Part shown: positions 23,761 to 31,419 of the stretch, in pieces
Numbering within the stretch: the stretch's first letter is position 1
Layout of the letters: each line of letters begins with the position of its first letter
Made by a program: the position numbers and the translations under genes
The notes under the pieces: model-generated
What the model was told of the DNA's origin: nothing
What the model saw: the letters and a program-made list of their open reading frames with translations, nothing else
Database searches by the model: none
DNA from: JAUSNA01 sp964568885
GTDB lineage: Bacteria; Patescibacteriota; Microgenomatia; Levybacterales; GWA1-39-11
Assembly (NCBI GenBank): GCA_964568885.1
Contig: CAZMSF010000011.1
Location: 1-39,457, forward strand
Length of the DNA: 39,457 nt
Direction of reading: 5' to 3'

Positions 23761-26715
23761 ATGGGGGCACACTTGGACAGAAAATTAAACCCCGAACAAA
23801 AAATTGCAGTCGAGCATGGGCAGGGACCTCTTTTGATTGTGGCAGGTGCGGGAACAGGAAAGACAACCGTTATTACACAGCGCATTCGATATCTCATATC
23901 AAAAAAGGGTGTTAGACCCGATGAAATTTTGGCTCTTACTTTTACCGAAAAGGCAGCAAAAGAAATGGAAGATAGGGTCGACAAACTCTTGCCATACGGA
24001 TATACGGAAATGTGGATTTCGACATTTCATGCTTTTTGTGACATGGTATTAAAACAAGAAGCCCTTAATATTGGACTCACCCCATCCTTCCGCCTTATCT
24101 CAGAATCAGAGAGCATATTGCTTTTGAGAAAGAGTCTCTTCAAATTAAACCTTAATTACTATCGCCCATTAGGAAATCCAACAAAATTTATGGAGGCTCT
24201 GCTTAATCATTTTTCCCGTCTTAAAGATGAAGACATAACACCGTATGACTATATTAATTTTGTCAAAAAACTTCAGGACGGGGCGAAAGTTGATGACGAA
24301 GAATTGACTCATGAACAATTAGAAGAGTTATCGCGGGTATACGAGGAATTTGAAAAAATAAAAACTTCCGAAGGTGTAATGAATTTTAGCGATTTAATAA
24401 CAAACACGTTATCTCTTTTTCGAGAACGGAAACACATACTCAATAAGTATCAGGAAAAATTCAAATTTATTTTGGTAGACGAATTTCAAGACACAAACTA
24501 TGCCCAAAACGAATTGGCAATTATGCTTTCCGGAGACAAAAAGAATATCACTGTCGTTGCCGATGATGACCAGGCTATTTACCGTTGGCGTGGTGCAGCC
24601 TTATCTAATGTCATGCAGTTCAAGCAAAATTTCAAAAAAGCCAGAATCGTTACTTTAACAAAAAATTATCGTTCGACTCAAACAATACTTGATAGTTCAT
24701 ATGAAATGATACAACACAACAACCCCAACCGGCTTGAGATTGCCGAAAAGATATCAAAAAAATTGATTTCACAAAGAAGTGTTAAGGGAAAACCCATTGA
24801 GGTTATTTTTGAAAATAGACTCGATGAGGAAGCAGAAAAAATAGGACAAAAAATTCAGGATTTGGTAGATACAAAAGAATACAATTACCGCGATTTTGCG
24901 ATACTGGTAAGAGCCAACAATCATGCCCATCCCATTTCATCATATCTGCAAAGAAGAAAAATACCGTTTCAATTTTTGGGACCGGGCCAGTTATTTCATC
25001 AAGAAGAGGTAAAAGACTTGATTGCATATTTAAAGGTCCTGGCTGACCTTACCGATACTGTTTCATTATTCCGGGTTTTGTCTATGGAGGCGTTTGGAAT
25101 CTCCGAACGTGATTTGAATTACCTTCTTAGCCTTTCGAAAAGAAGAAACCTTACACTTTTTGAAACTCTAAATTACATGGATGAAACATACATTTCGGAT
25201 AATGCGAAAGAGGTGATAAAAATGATTTACCAAACTATTGTAAGACACTTAGAACTTATAAAGAAGAATTCGGCGGGACAAATCTTGTATTATTTCTTGG
25301 AGGACACAGGCATTTATCAACAGCTCTTGGATTTTAATACACAAAAAGACGAGAGAAAAGCACTTAATATTGCAAAGTTTTTTGACCGTCTAAAATCGTT
25401 CGAATACCAGCAGGAAAATTCCGGAGTATACGCAGTAGTCGAATGGATTGATCTTATGTCGCAAATCGGTGAAAGTCCAAACATCTCGGACATTGATGTG
25501 AAGGATTATAATGCTGTCAATATACTTACTGTCCACTCGAGTAAAGGACTCGAATTTCCCGTTGTATTTATTGTAAATGTTGTTAATGATAGATTTCCAG
25601 GACGGGAAAGACGCGAAAAAATCCCCGTACCCAATAAATTATTGAAGACCGAGAGCAGCGTAAAAACGGTAACAAACAGGAATGAAATTGACATTATTCC
25701 TCCTAATTATCATCTCCAGGAGGAAAGACGGCTTTTTTACGTTGCAATGACAAGAGCACGTGACAGACTTTTTATAACAGGCGCCAAATACTACGGAGAA
25801 GGAAAACGTGAAAAAAAGCTATCACCTTTCGTTTTTGAAGCGCTTCCCCATTTGAAACTTGAGACGCCGAAAGAGTCAACGTCATTCCAACCCACACTTC
25901 TTAACCTGGCAGAAGAATTTAAGGAGAAGGAAGAGGAAGCAAGAGAGGGAATAAAGCCTGAGATAAAATCTATTTCTTATTCTCAAATGCAGGCATTTGA
26001 TATCTGTCCGCTCCACTATAAAGCACGGTATATTTTAGGTATTCCAACCGCCCCATCAAGCGCCCAAACATTCGGTGTTGCTCTTCACAAGACACTGAGT
26101 GAATTTTATAAAACAATCCAAAAAAATAAAATCAGACAGAATGCAAAAATAACAGTCAATGATCTCCTTGATATTCTTAACAAGTATTGGACATCCGAAG
26201 GGTATCAAGACAAAGGACATGAAAGAGAGGCGAAGAAGCGAGCTGAAAAAATTGTGTGGGATTATTTCTTAAAAAACTTCGACCCAAAACATATTCCACT
26301 CGAAATCGAACTTCCATTTACTTTTCACCTAAAAAACAGATTGCGGGTTATAGGCACGATGGACAGGGTTGACGAGCTACCTGACGGAAGCATAGAAATC
26401 ATTGATTACAAAACGGGCGCGATAAATTCAAGTCAAAAATCCTCTTATAAATTTCAGCTATGTCTGTACGCCTTAGCAGCGTCAAAAATCAATAATCCAG
26501 TATTTAAGAAGGATTTAAGTAATATAAAACTTACCCTCTTTTATATAGAATCAGGTGAAAAATGGACGGAAACGGTAACAACGGAAGACCTTTCGGGAGT
26601 CGAAGAAAAAATAATGAGCAAGGTAGAACAAATCGAAAATAGCAATTTTTTATGCAATAAAAATATCCTATGTGGAAGCTGCGAGTACAAAATGCTCTGC
26701 TCAGTCGCAAGCTAA
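23761..26715 (+). CDS. UvrD/PcrA-type helicase fused to an iron-sulfur PD-(D/E)XK nuclease
   Basis: The 984-residue product starts as a superfamily 1A helicase: Q-motif LNPEQKIAV, Walker A AGAGTGKTT, FTEKAAKEM, STFHAFC, LVDEFQDT (Walker B), DDDQAIYRWRGA, LTKNYRST, VHSSKGLEF and ERRLFYVAMTRARDRL. After about residue 735 it has a RecB/AddB-like nuclease: ISYSQMQAFDICP, the core GTMDRVD and IIDYKTG (D882, K884). Four cysteines (C749, C971, C974, C980) have the spacing that holds a 4Fe-4S cluster in AddB and Cas4. This suggests end resection or repair, in the manner of AddAB/AdnAB. An extended -10 (TGCTACAAT) overlaps the ATG, so the true start may be the TTG at 23773 (DRKLNPEQK). Confidence 0.93.
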   Translation: MGAHLDRKLNPEQKIAVEHGQGPLLIVAGAGTGKTTVITQRIRYLISKKGVRPDEILALTFTEKAAKEMEDRVDKLLPYGYTEMWISTFHAFCDMVLKQEALNIGLTPSFRLISESESILLLRKSLFKLNLNYYRPLGNPTKFMEALLNHFSRLKDEDITPYDYINFVKKLQDGAKVDDEELTHEQLEELSRVYEEFEKIKTSEGVMNFSDLITNTLSLFRERKHILNKYQEKFKFILVDEFQDTNYAQNELAIMLSGDKKNITVVADDDQAIYRWRGAALSNVMQFKQNFKKARIVTLTKNYRSTQTILDSSYEMIQHNNPNRLEIAEKISKKLISQRSVKGKPIEVIFENRLDEEAEKIGQKIQDLVDTKEYNYRDFAILVRANNHAHPISSYLQRRKIPFQFLGPGQLFHQEEVKDLIAYLKVLADLTDTVSLFRVLSMEAFGISERDLNYLLSLSKRRNLTLFETLNYMDETYISDNAKEVIKMIYQTIVRHLELIKKNSAGQILYYFLEDTGIYQQLLDFNTQKDERKALNIAKFFDRLKSFEYQQENSGVYAVVEWIDLMSQIGESPNISDIDVKDYNAVNILTVHSSKGLEFPVVFIVNVVNDRFPGRERREKIPVPNKLLKTESSVKTVTNRNEIDIIPPNYHLQEERRLFYVAMTRARDRLFITGAKYYGEGKREKKLSPFVFEALPHLKLETPKESTSFQPTLLNLAEEFKEKEEEAREGIKPEIKSISYSQMQAFDICPLHYKARYILGIPTAPSSAQTFGVALHKTLSEFYKTIQKNKIRQNAKITVNDLLDILNKYWTSEGYQDKGHEREAKKRAEKIVWDYFLKNFDPKHIPLEIELPFTFHLKNRLRVIGTMDRVDELPDGSIEIIDYKTGAINSSQKSSYKFQLCLYALAASKINNPVFKKDLSNIKLTLFYIESGEKWTETVTTEDLSGVEEKIMSKVEQIENSNFLCNKNILCGSCEYKMLCSVAS

Positions 26716-26728
26716 TAATAACTATAGG

Positions 26729-26757
26729 TTGTTAATTTCCCCCTGCTAATGTATAAT
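26729..26757 (+). promoter_or_regulatory. Promoter of RNase P RNA
   Basis: TTGTTA (729-734), 17-nt spacer, TATAAT (752-757). The predicted start at 26764 matches the beginning of the P1 helix. The 48-nt gap before it holds nothing else. Confidence 0.75.
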
Positions 26758-26763
26758 ATACTT

Positions 26764-27080
26764 GTCCTAGGAAGAAGAACTGTCGCTGTGTTTGGTCAAA
26801 CAAACATGGAGGAAAGTCCGGACAGCATTAACGCGAGGGATGGAATGTAAATTCCGACCAGAAATGGCTGGTGACTAAAAACTTTGCTCACATGTGGTTT
26901 TTAGGACAGAAAAGGAAACAACCTTTTCTGAGAGCAACAGAGACGAGTGAGAGTGAAACGGGCAATCCCACTTGCTGCAATCTCCGATCGATGGGGAGCG
27001 TTACCCATAACATCGAGGTTTGAGAGCACTAGATAGATGACGGTTTGAAACAGAATCCGGCTTACTATCTTCCTAGGATA
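26764..27080 (+). ncRNA. rnpB: RNase P RNA, bacterial
   Basis: The catalytic RNA that trims tRNA 5' leaders. The ends are fixed by a perfect 11-bp P1 helix: TCCTAGGAAGA (765-775) with TCTTCCTAGGA (27068-27078). The universal core is clear: GGAGGAAAGTCCGGAC at the 5' side of P4, GAGAGTGAAACGG in the middle, and GATAGATGA with ACAGAATCCGGCTTA at the 3' side. The P15-like region (about 26985-27020) forms GATG/CATC around GGG/CCC, and its loop shows no GGU, the bases that pair with tRNA 3' CCA in most bacterial RNase P RNAs. About 316 nt. No clear terminator follows; miaA converges about 50 nt on. Confidence 0.95.
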
Positions 27081-27127
27081 AATTTATTACTTACAGCACG
27101 TTTATGCGAACTACTGCCCTACGATAT

Positions 27128-28102
27128 TTATTTTGTTTCGGATGATAAAAAATAACTTATCCTATTCTCAACAACATCCCTAAAATTCTTATCCTCAATA
27201 TCAAACCATTCTACATTACCGTATTTTCGAAACCACGTCATTTGATTTTTGGCATGATGATACTCGGAGATTTTCCAACGGTACAATGCCTCATCCCAAC
27301 TCACTTTTCCTTGCAAATAGTGAAATAGTTGCTTGTACCCATTTGCGTCTTTGACTTGTTGAGCTAAATTGTTGTAGTTTTGAAACAAATGCTTTGCTTC
27401 TTCCAAGGCCCCGCTTTTCAAGCGGCCATCAACCCTTTCATCAATTCTTTTTTTTAAAGCTTCCTTATCGCAATATAACCCAATCGTCAAACTTTCATAA
27501 TTATTTTTTTTCATAACTTTTGATTCATTATCCGTAACTCTCGAAATTTCTATCGCTCTAATAAGCCTCCTTTTATTATTTACATCCGACTTATTCATTG
27601 AGGCCAGTTTCTTCTTATCCAAGCTTTCGAGATTTTTTTGTAATTCCGAAACTGTTAAATTCGACAACTCTGCTCTGAGCTTAAAATCAGGCTTTACAGA
27701 CAATGAATCGATACCGTTTAGAATTGCGTTGACGTACAATCCTGTTCCCCCAACAATAATAGGAAGCATTTTTCTGTCTGATATATAGTCGATTGTATTT
27801 TCTGCTAACTCCCGGAATTCTGAAACGGAAAAGGAAGAGGTTGGCTCTACAACATCCAGTAAAAAAATAGGGAGGTTATGATAAGTATAAAAGCCTGAGT
27901 CGTATCCATCTTTCGATAATTGAGGCAGATTTTTGTAACTGGCTTCGGAAGGAATATCCTTACCGGAAATGATATTGAGCTTTTTAAAGACTTGAACTGC
28001 ATCCGCACTTACCAAAGCACCATTACTTTTTTGAGCCAATAGAAATGCCAGATTCGTTTTTCCGGCTGCGGTTGGTCCAACAATACAAACAATCTTTTGC
28101 AT
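27128..28102 (-). CDS. miaA: tRNA dimethylallyltransferase MiaA
   Basis: The 324-residue product adds a dimethylallyl group to A37 of tRNAs that read codons starting with U. Seen: P-loop GPTAAGKT at residues 9-16, VSADAVQVFKKLNI (usually ISADSRQVYrgm), SVSEFRELAENTI, IIVGGTGLYVNAIL, NNKRRLIRAIEI, DERVDGRLKSGALEEAKHL and the C-terminal WFRKYGNVEWFD. Length is normal. A TAAAAT box lies exactly 6 nt before the ATG, which predicts a leaderless start; it sits inside a hairpin at 28104-28136. It may also be read from the HU promoter, 51 nt upstream. Confidence 0.95.
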   Translation of the reverse strand: MQKIVCIVGPTAAGKTNLAFLLAQKSNGALVSADAVQVFKKLNIISGKDIPSEASYKNLPQLSKDGYDSGFYTYHNLPIFLLDVVEPTSSFSVSEFRELAENTIDYISDRKMLPIIVGGTGLYVNAILNGIDSLSVKPDFKLRAELSNLTVSELQKNLESLDKKKLASMNKSDVNNKRRLIRAIEISRVTDNESKVMKKNNYESLTIGLYCDKEALKKRIDERVDGRLKSGALEEAKHLFQNYNNLAQQVKDANGYKQLFHYLQGKVSWDEALYRWKISEYHHAKNQMTWFRKYGNVEWFDIEDKNFRDVVENRISYFLSSETK

Positions 28103-28153
28103 GAGCGTATTTTACCGAAACTAAACGATAAACGCTAATTTCTCGACGCTATA

Positions 28154-28432
28154 TCACTTGATTGCTTTTTTAAGACTTTTTCCGGGTGTAAAACCCGGTG
28201 CTTTTCTTGCTGAAATCGTTATGGCTGCTCCTGTTTTTGGATTTCGCCCCTTTCGCGCCTTCCTGGTTCTTACACTAAATGTCCCAAACCCGGTGATTAC
28301 GACTTTTTCTCCCCTTTTCAATGAGTCGCGAATTCCATTCAAAAACACTTTCACGCTTTCTTTTGCCGCCTTATTTGTAAGATTTCCCTTTTTTGCTACT
28401 AATTCAATGAGTTCCTTTTTTGTAACGGACAT
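28154..28432 (-). CDS. hup: DNA-binding protein HU
   Basis: About 92 residues, the normal HU size. Seen: MSVTKKELIELVAKKG, the dimer core, then GEKVVITGFGTFSVRTRKARKGRNPKTG with the conserved GFGTF and the RNPKTG turn of the DNA-gripping arm, and APGFTPGKSLKKAI at the end. HU bends and compacts DNA as a dimer. The frame extends to a TTG at 28438, but the ATG at 28432 is right because GGGGGTGAT lies the correct distance before it. It has a consensus promoter (TTGACA/TATTGT, 17-nt spacer), so it should be highly expressed. Confidence 0.96.
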   Translation of the reverse strand: MSVTKKELIELVAKKGNLTNKAAKESVKVFLNGIRDSLKRGEKVVITGFGTFSVRTRKARKGRNPKTGAAITISARKAPGFTPGKSLKKAIK

Positions 28433-28466
28433 TCTCAATCACCCCCTTTTTGTTTGTGTTGATTTA

Positions 28467-28517
28467 ACAATACATTTTAAAAAAACCTTTGTCAATATAG
28501 ATGTTTTTGTATACAAT
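28467..28517. promoter_or_regulatory. Divergent promoters sharing one -35 box (HU / small membrane protein)
   Basis: Leftward: TTGACA (minus, 490-495), 17 nt, TATTGT (minus, 467-472). Rightward: TTGTCA (489-494), 17 nt, TACAAT (512-517), then 6 nt to the ATG at 28524. The two -35 hexamers overlap by five bases in TTGTCAA, so polymerase cannot occupy both at once. Confidence 0.75.
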
Positions 28518-28523
28518 TAAATA

Positions 28524-28781
28524 ATGGATCTTAAACAAAGAATTGAAAAAATTGAAGCAAGGAATAGAAAAGTTGAAGCGGATAAAGCGTGGGAAGGAAG
28601 TCTCTCTCGAAAAGTCGTCTTGATACTATTTACTTATCTTGCAGTCGGTGTGTTCTTGAATATGATTAAAGTAGAAAATCCATGGATAAATGCAATTGTT
28701 CCGTCAATGGGATTTTTGCTTTCAACACTTACTCTCCCCTGGATTAAAGTCTGGTGGATTAAAAATATTTACAAGAAATAA
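28524..28781 (+). CDS. Small two-helix membrane protein
   Basis: An 85-residue protein with a charged helical start (DLKQRIEKIEARNRKVEADK), then two hydrophobic segments at about residues 30-48 and 57-75 and a basic end (KNIYKK). Family unknown; similar short two-helix proteins occur in many bacteria. The gene is well supported by a strong promoter whose -10 box ends 6 nt before the ATG, predicting a leaderless message. Its stop codon directly abuts the stop of the convergent RNase Y gene. Confidence 0.75.
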   Translation: MDLKQRIEKIEARNRKVEADKAWEGSLSRKVVLILFTYLAVGVFLNMIKVENPWINAIVPSMGFLLSTLTLPWIKVWWIKNIYKK

Positions 28782-29939
28782 TCACTCTTTCGGCTCGGTA
28801 ACGCGGAATTCGCGGATAACAGTTACCCTGACAACGCCCGGCACAATTACTTTTCTATCGATTTCTTCTTTAATTTTTCGTGCCAGTATTGTTGTTTCAA
28901 CATCATCAAGCTTTCCCGGATTGACAACTACCCTAATTTCACGCCCTGCTTCAAAAGCGTAGGCGTCTTCTACTCCGTCGTAATGTTTTGCTATCTCTTC
29001 CATATCCCGGAGTCGTTTCATGTAATCCTGAAGGTCCTCGTGGCGGGCACCGGGACGGGCACCCGAAATAGCATCGGCAGTTGAGACAATCATTGACTCA
29101 ATTGACGAAAATGGCTTGTCCTCATGATGCTCGGCAACACAATTTACAATTTCTCTTGGTATTTTATATTTATTCAAGAGCTCAACGCCTAGATCAACAT
29201 GGCTTCCTTCCTTTTCGGTCACGATTTTTCCGATATCATGAAATAGACAACCAAGTTTTACGGTTTCGATATTTGCACCGATTTCATGAGCAATTTGCAT
29301 GCCGATTTTGGTCTCCTCAAGTGTATGAACTACTAAATTTTGACCAAATGAAGTTCTGAATTTAAATCGTCCAAGCATCTGTATAAGATCTGGATGAATA
29401 TTGTATGCGTCGACTGCGTGTGCAAGTTTTTCCCCTTCTTCGAAGAGGATTTTGTTGACCTCACGTCGTTGTTGTTCAACAACCTCCTCAATCCTCACAG
29501 GCTGAATTCGCGTGTCTCTAATCAAAAGCTCCAATGCCCGTCTTGCAACTTCCCGCCTGACAGGATCAAAACTTGAAAGACGGATAATTCCTCTTTCCTC
29601 AAGATCGACGTCCACCCCGGTAGCATTTTCAAAAGAACGGATATTACGTCCCTCTTTTCCTATAATCCGACCCTTCATATCTTCATCTTCTATCTTGACT
29701 ATTGAAAGAGTATATTCCGGGAGAAAATCCAAAGCTCCGTGCTTGATGGCATCAGCCAATATTTCCTGAGCTTTTTTATGAGCTATAGCTTTTGTTTCTG
29801 CTTCCGACTCCTTAATCTCTTTCGCCATTTCGGCCTTGAGATCGTTTTGAAGTTCATCCATGAGGAGTCTCTTCGCCTCTTCTGAGGTAATATGAGAGAT
29901 TTCTTCTAATTTTTTTCTATAATTTGTTTTGTCGTCCAT
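28782..29939 (-). CDS. rny: RNase Y, short form without membrane anchor
   Basis: The 385-residue product is an endoribonuclease that starts mRNA decay. Seen: a short charged helical start, DFLPEYTLSIVKIEDEDMKG leading into a KH domain with GRIIGKEGRNIR, DPVRREVARRALE, then an HD domain with VVHTLEETKIG and LFHDIGKI, the AEHHEDKP segment and the usual C-terminal part (VNPGKLDD, VPGVVRVTVIREF). Usual RNase Y has about 510-520 residues with an N-terminal membrane helix and long coiled coil. Here an in-frame TGA lies two codons before the ATG, and no hydrophobic coding segment is found upstream, so the anchor is absent. A long folded leader precedes the gene. Confidence 0.93.
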   Translation of the reverse strand: MDDKTNYRKKLEEISHITSEEAKRLLMDELQNDLKAEMAKEIKESEAETKAIAHKKAQEILADAIKHGALDFLPEYTLSIVKIEDEDMKGRIIGKEGRNIRSFENATGVDVDLEERGIIRLSSFDPVRREVARRALELLIRDTRIQPVRIEEVVEQQRREVNKILFEEGEKLAHAVDAYNIHPDLIQMLGRFKFRTSFGQNLVVHTLEETKIGMQIAHEIGANIETVKLGCLFHDIGKIVTEKEGSHVDLGVELLNKYKIPREIVNCVAEHHEDKPFSSIESMIVSTADAISGARPGARHEDLQDYMKRLRDMEEIAKHYDGVEDAYAFEAGREIRVVVNPGKLDDVETTILARKIKEEIDRKVIVPGVVRVTVIREFRVTEPKE

Positions 29940-29948
29940 GATTCAGGA

Positions 29949-30035
29949 CAAAGCGGAGCTACCTATTTAGAATAGGCGAGGTGAAAAAAGTTTTTGTAAA
30001 ACTTCTGGTAATCATATTCCTCGAGTACCGCTTTG
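29949..30035 (-). promoter_or_regulatory. Structured 5' leader of the RNase Y gene
   Basis: On the minus strand CAAAGCGG (30028-30035) pairs with CCGCTTTG (29949-29956), closing a junction. Inside are CGAGG/CCTCG (30019-30023 with 29977-29981), a 7-9 bp hairpin AAGTTTT-ACA-AAAACTT (29988-30004) and a 6-bp hairpin CCTATT-CTA-AATAGG (29962-29976). The closing helix ends 9 nt before the ATG. It does not match a riboswitch class I know. Confidence 0.65.
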
Positions 30036-30044
30036 ATGATACAT

Positions 30045-30050
30045 ATTATA
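30045..30050 (-). promoter_or_regulatory. -10 box for the RNase Y gene
   Basis: TATAAT on the minus strand. The predicted start near 30038 gives a leader of about 99 nt, nearly all inside the folded region. No clear -35. Confidence 0.5.
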
Positions 30051-30062
30051 CAACATAGACAT

Positions 30063-30090
30063 TTGTTATTCAAAACGGTAAACTTATTCT
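30063..30090 (+). promoter_or_regulatory. Promoter for glycerate kinase gene
   Basis: TTGTTA (063-068), 16 nt, TATTCT (085-090), 9 nt before the ATG at 30100. Predicts a leader of only about 3 nt. Confidence 0.45.
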
Positions 30091-30099
30091 ACTGCCCAT

Positions 30100-31365
30100 A
30101 TGTTGATTAATAATTTTGATGATCTTGCAATTACTCCTCAAAGAAGGACTCTTCTTGAAATAATTGAAGCAGGGCTCTCATCAATACAACCTGAGGAAAA
30201 TTTCAGAAGCACAGTAAAGCTTGAAGGAAATGTTCTTCGCATTCTTGATTCATCCTATAACCTTGCTGACTTTGAACGTGTTTATCTCATAGGCTTTGGG
30301 AAAGGAAGTGCAAAAAATTCAAAATTGCTTGAAGATTTGCTTGGTGAAAAGCTTAGTGAGGGGTATGTCATCGACACACAAGGCGAGGATTTTAAAACAA
30401 TAAAATTTACTGAAGGGACACATCCGGTGGTTTCCCAGCAAAACGTCGACTTCACTTTCAAATTAATGGACCGTTTTTCCAAAATGACAGAAAAAGATTT
30501 GGTACTTGTAGTTGTATGCGGCGGCGGAAGTGCAATGCTAGAGCACCCTCATAGTGTTAGCATCGAACAGAAAATAGAAATTGAAAAAGCCTTATTGAAA
30601 TCGGGAGCCAATATAATAGAAATGAACAAAATTCGTCAACACTTATCTGACGTCAAAGGAGGAGGACTTGCACAAATTTTGTATCCGGCTACAATTGCAA
30701 CACTTATTTACTCGGATGTACCGGGAAATGACATTACATACATAGCATCCGGTCCTACAGTAAAGGACGATACCACCATAGAAGATGCAATGAAGCTTGT
30801 TAATAGATTTAATATTCCCGATATTACACCCGAAGTCTTTATCAACAACCCTCATGACGATAAATATTTTGAGAAGGTGCAAAATCATATTGTCCTTTCC
30901 AATCTAACAGCACTAAATGCCATGAAAGAAAAAGCTGATTCGCAAGGCATTCAAACGAGGATATTTAGTGACAAATTCCAAGGGGAAGCGAAAGATGCAT
31001 CACTACAGCTTCTTTCCGAGCAGCAAGGTCCCGGAATGCTTTTTGCCGGTGGGGAAACAACAGTCACAGCCAAAGGAAATGGTAAAGGAGGGCGCAATCA
31101 AGAAGCCGTTTTATCTGCACTTCAAGATGTTCCTGACAATACGCTTGTTACTTTTTTCGACTCGGACGGTTGGGATAATTCGGAAGCAGCGGGGGCGCTT
31201 TGTGATTCGGAAACAAAAAGAAAAACTGCAGAACAAAATATCGACTCGAAACAATTTTTAGATAACAATGATAGCTATCCATTTTTTCAAACAATAGGGG
31301 ATGCTATTATGACCGGCCGGCTTCCTTCAAACGTTGCTGACCTTATAATTGTGTGGAAGTGGTAA
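30100..31365 (+). CDS. Glycerate 2-kinase (GckA/TtuD, DUF4147-MOFRL family)
   Basis: The 421-residue product belongs to the family that phosphorylates D-glycerate to 2-phosphoglycerate with ATP. Seen: VYLIGFGKGSAKNSKLLE, EGTHPVV, VVVCGGGSAMLEHP, IRQHLSDVKGGGLAQ (the conserved R/KhlS..KGG segment), YSDVPGNDITYIASGPT, and the C-terminal MOFRL domain with FAGGETTVTAKGNGKGGRNQE and SDGWDNSEAAGAL. The last motif is usually GTDGIDGPTDAAGA, so this part has diverged. It feeds lower glycolysis. It is followed after 54 nt by the two transketolase genes on the same strand. Confidence 0.88.
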   Translation: MLINNFDDLAITPQRRTLLEIIEAGLSSIQPEENFRSTVKLEGNVLRILDSSYNLADFERVYLIGFGKGSAKNSKLLEDLLGEKLSEGYVIDTQGEDFKTIKFTEGTHPVVSQQNVDFTFKLMDRFSKMTEKDLVLVVVCGGGSAMLEHPHSVSIEQKIEIEKALLKSGANIIEMNKIRQHLSDVKGGGLAQILYPATIATLIYSDVPGNDITYIASGPTVKDDTTIEDAMKLVNRFNIPDITPEVFINNPHDDKYFEKVQNHIVLSNLTALNAMKEKADSQGIQTRIFSDKFQGEAKDASLQLLSEQQGPGMLFAGGETTVTAKGNGKGGRNQEAVLSALQDVPDNTLVTFFDSDGWDNSEAAGALCDSETKRKTAEQNIDSKQFLDNNDSYPFFQTIGDAIMTGRLPSNVADLIIVWKW

Positions 31366-31419
31366 TAAAAAATTAAAATCATTGATTTAACGTCAAAAAA
31401 TATATTACCCTAAAGACAT

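Noticed and set aside
28104..28136. Hairpin between HU and miaA
   Set aside because: About 11 bp with a bulge, but no T-run follows and it contains the miaA -10 box; not called as a terminator.
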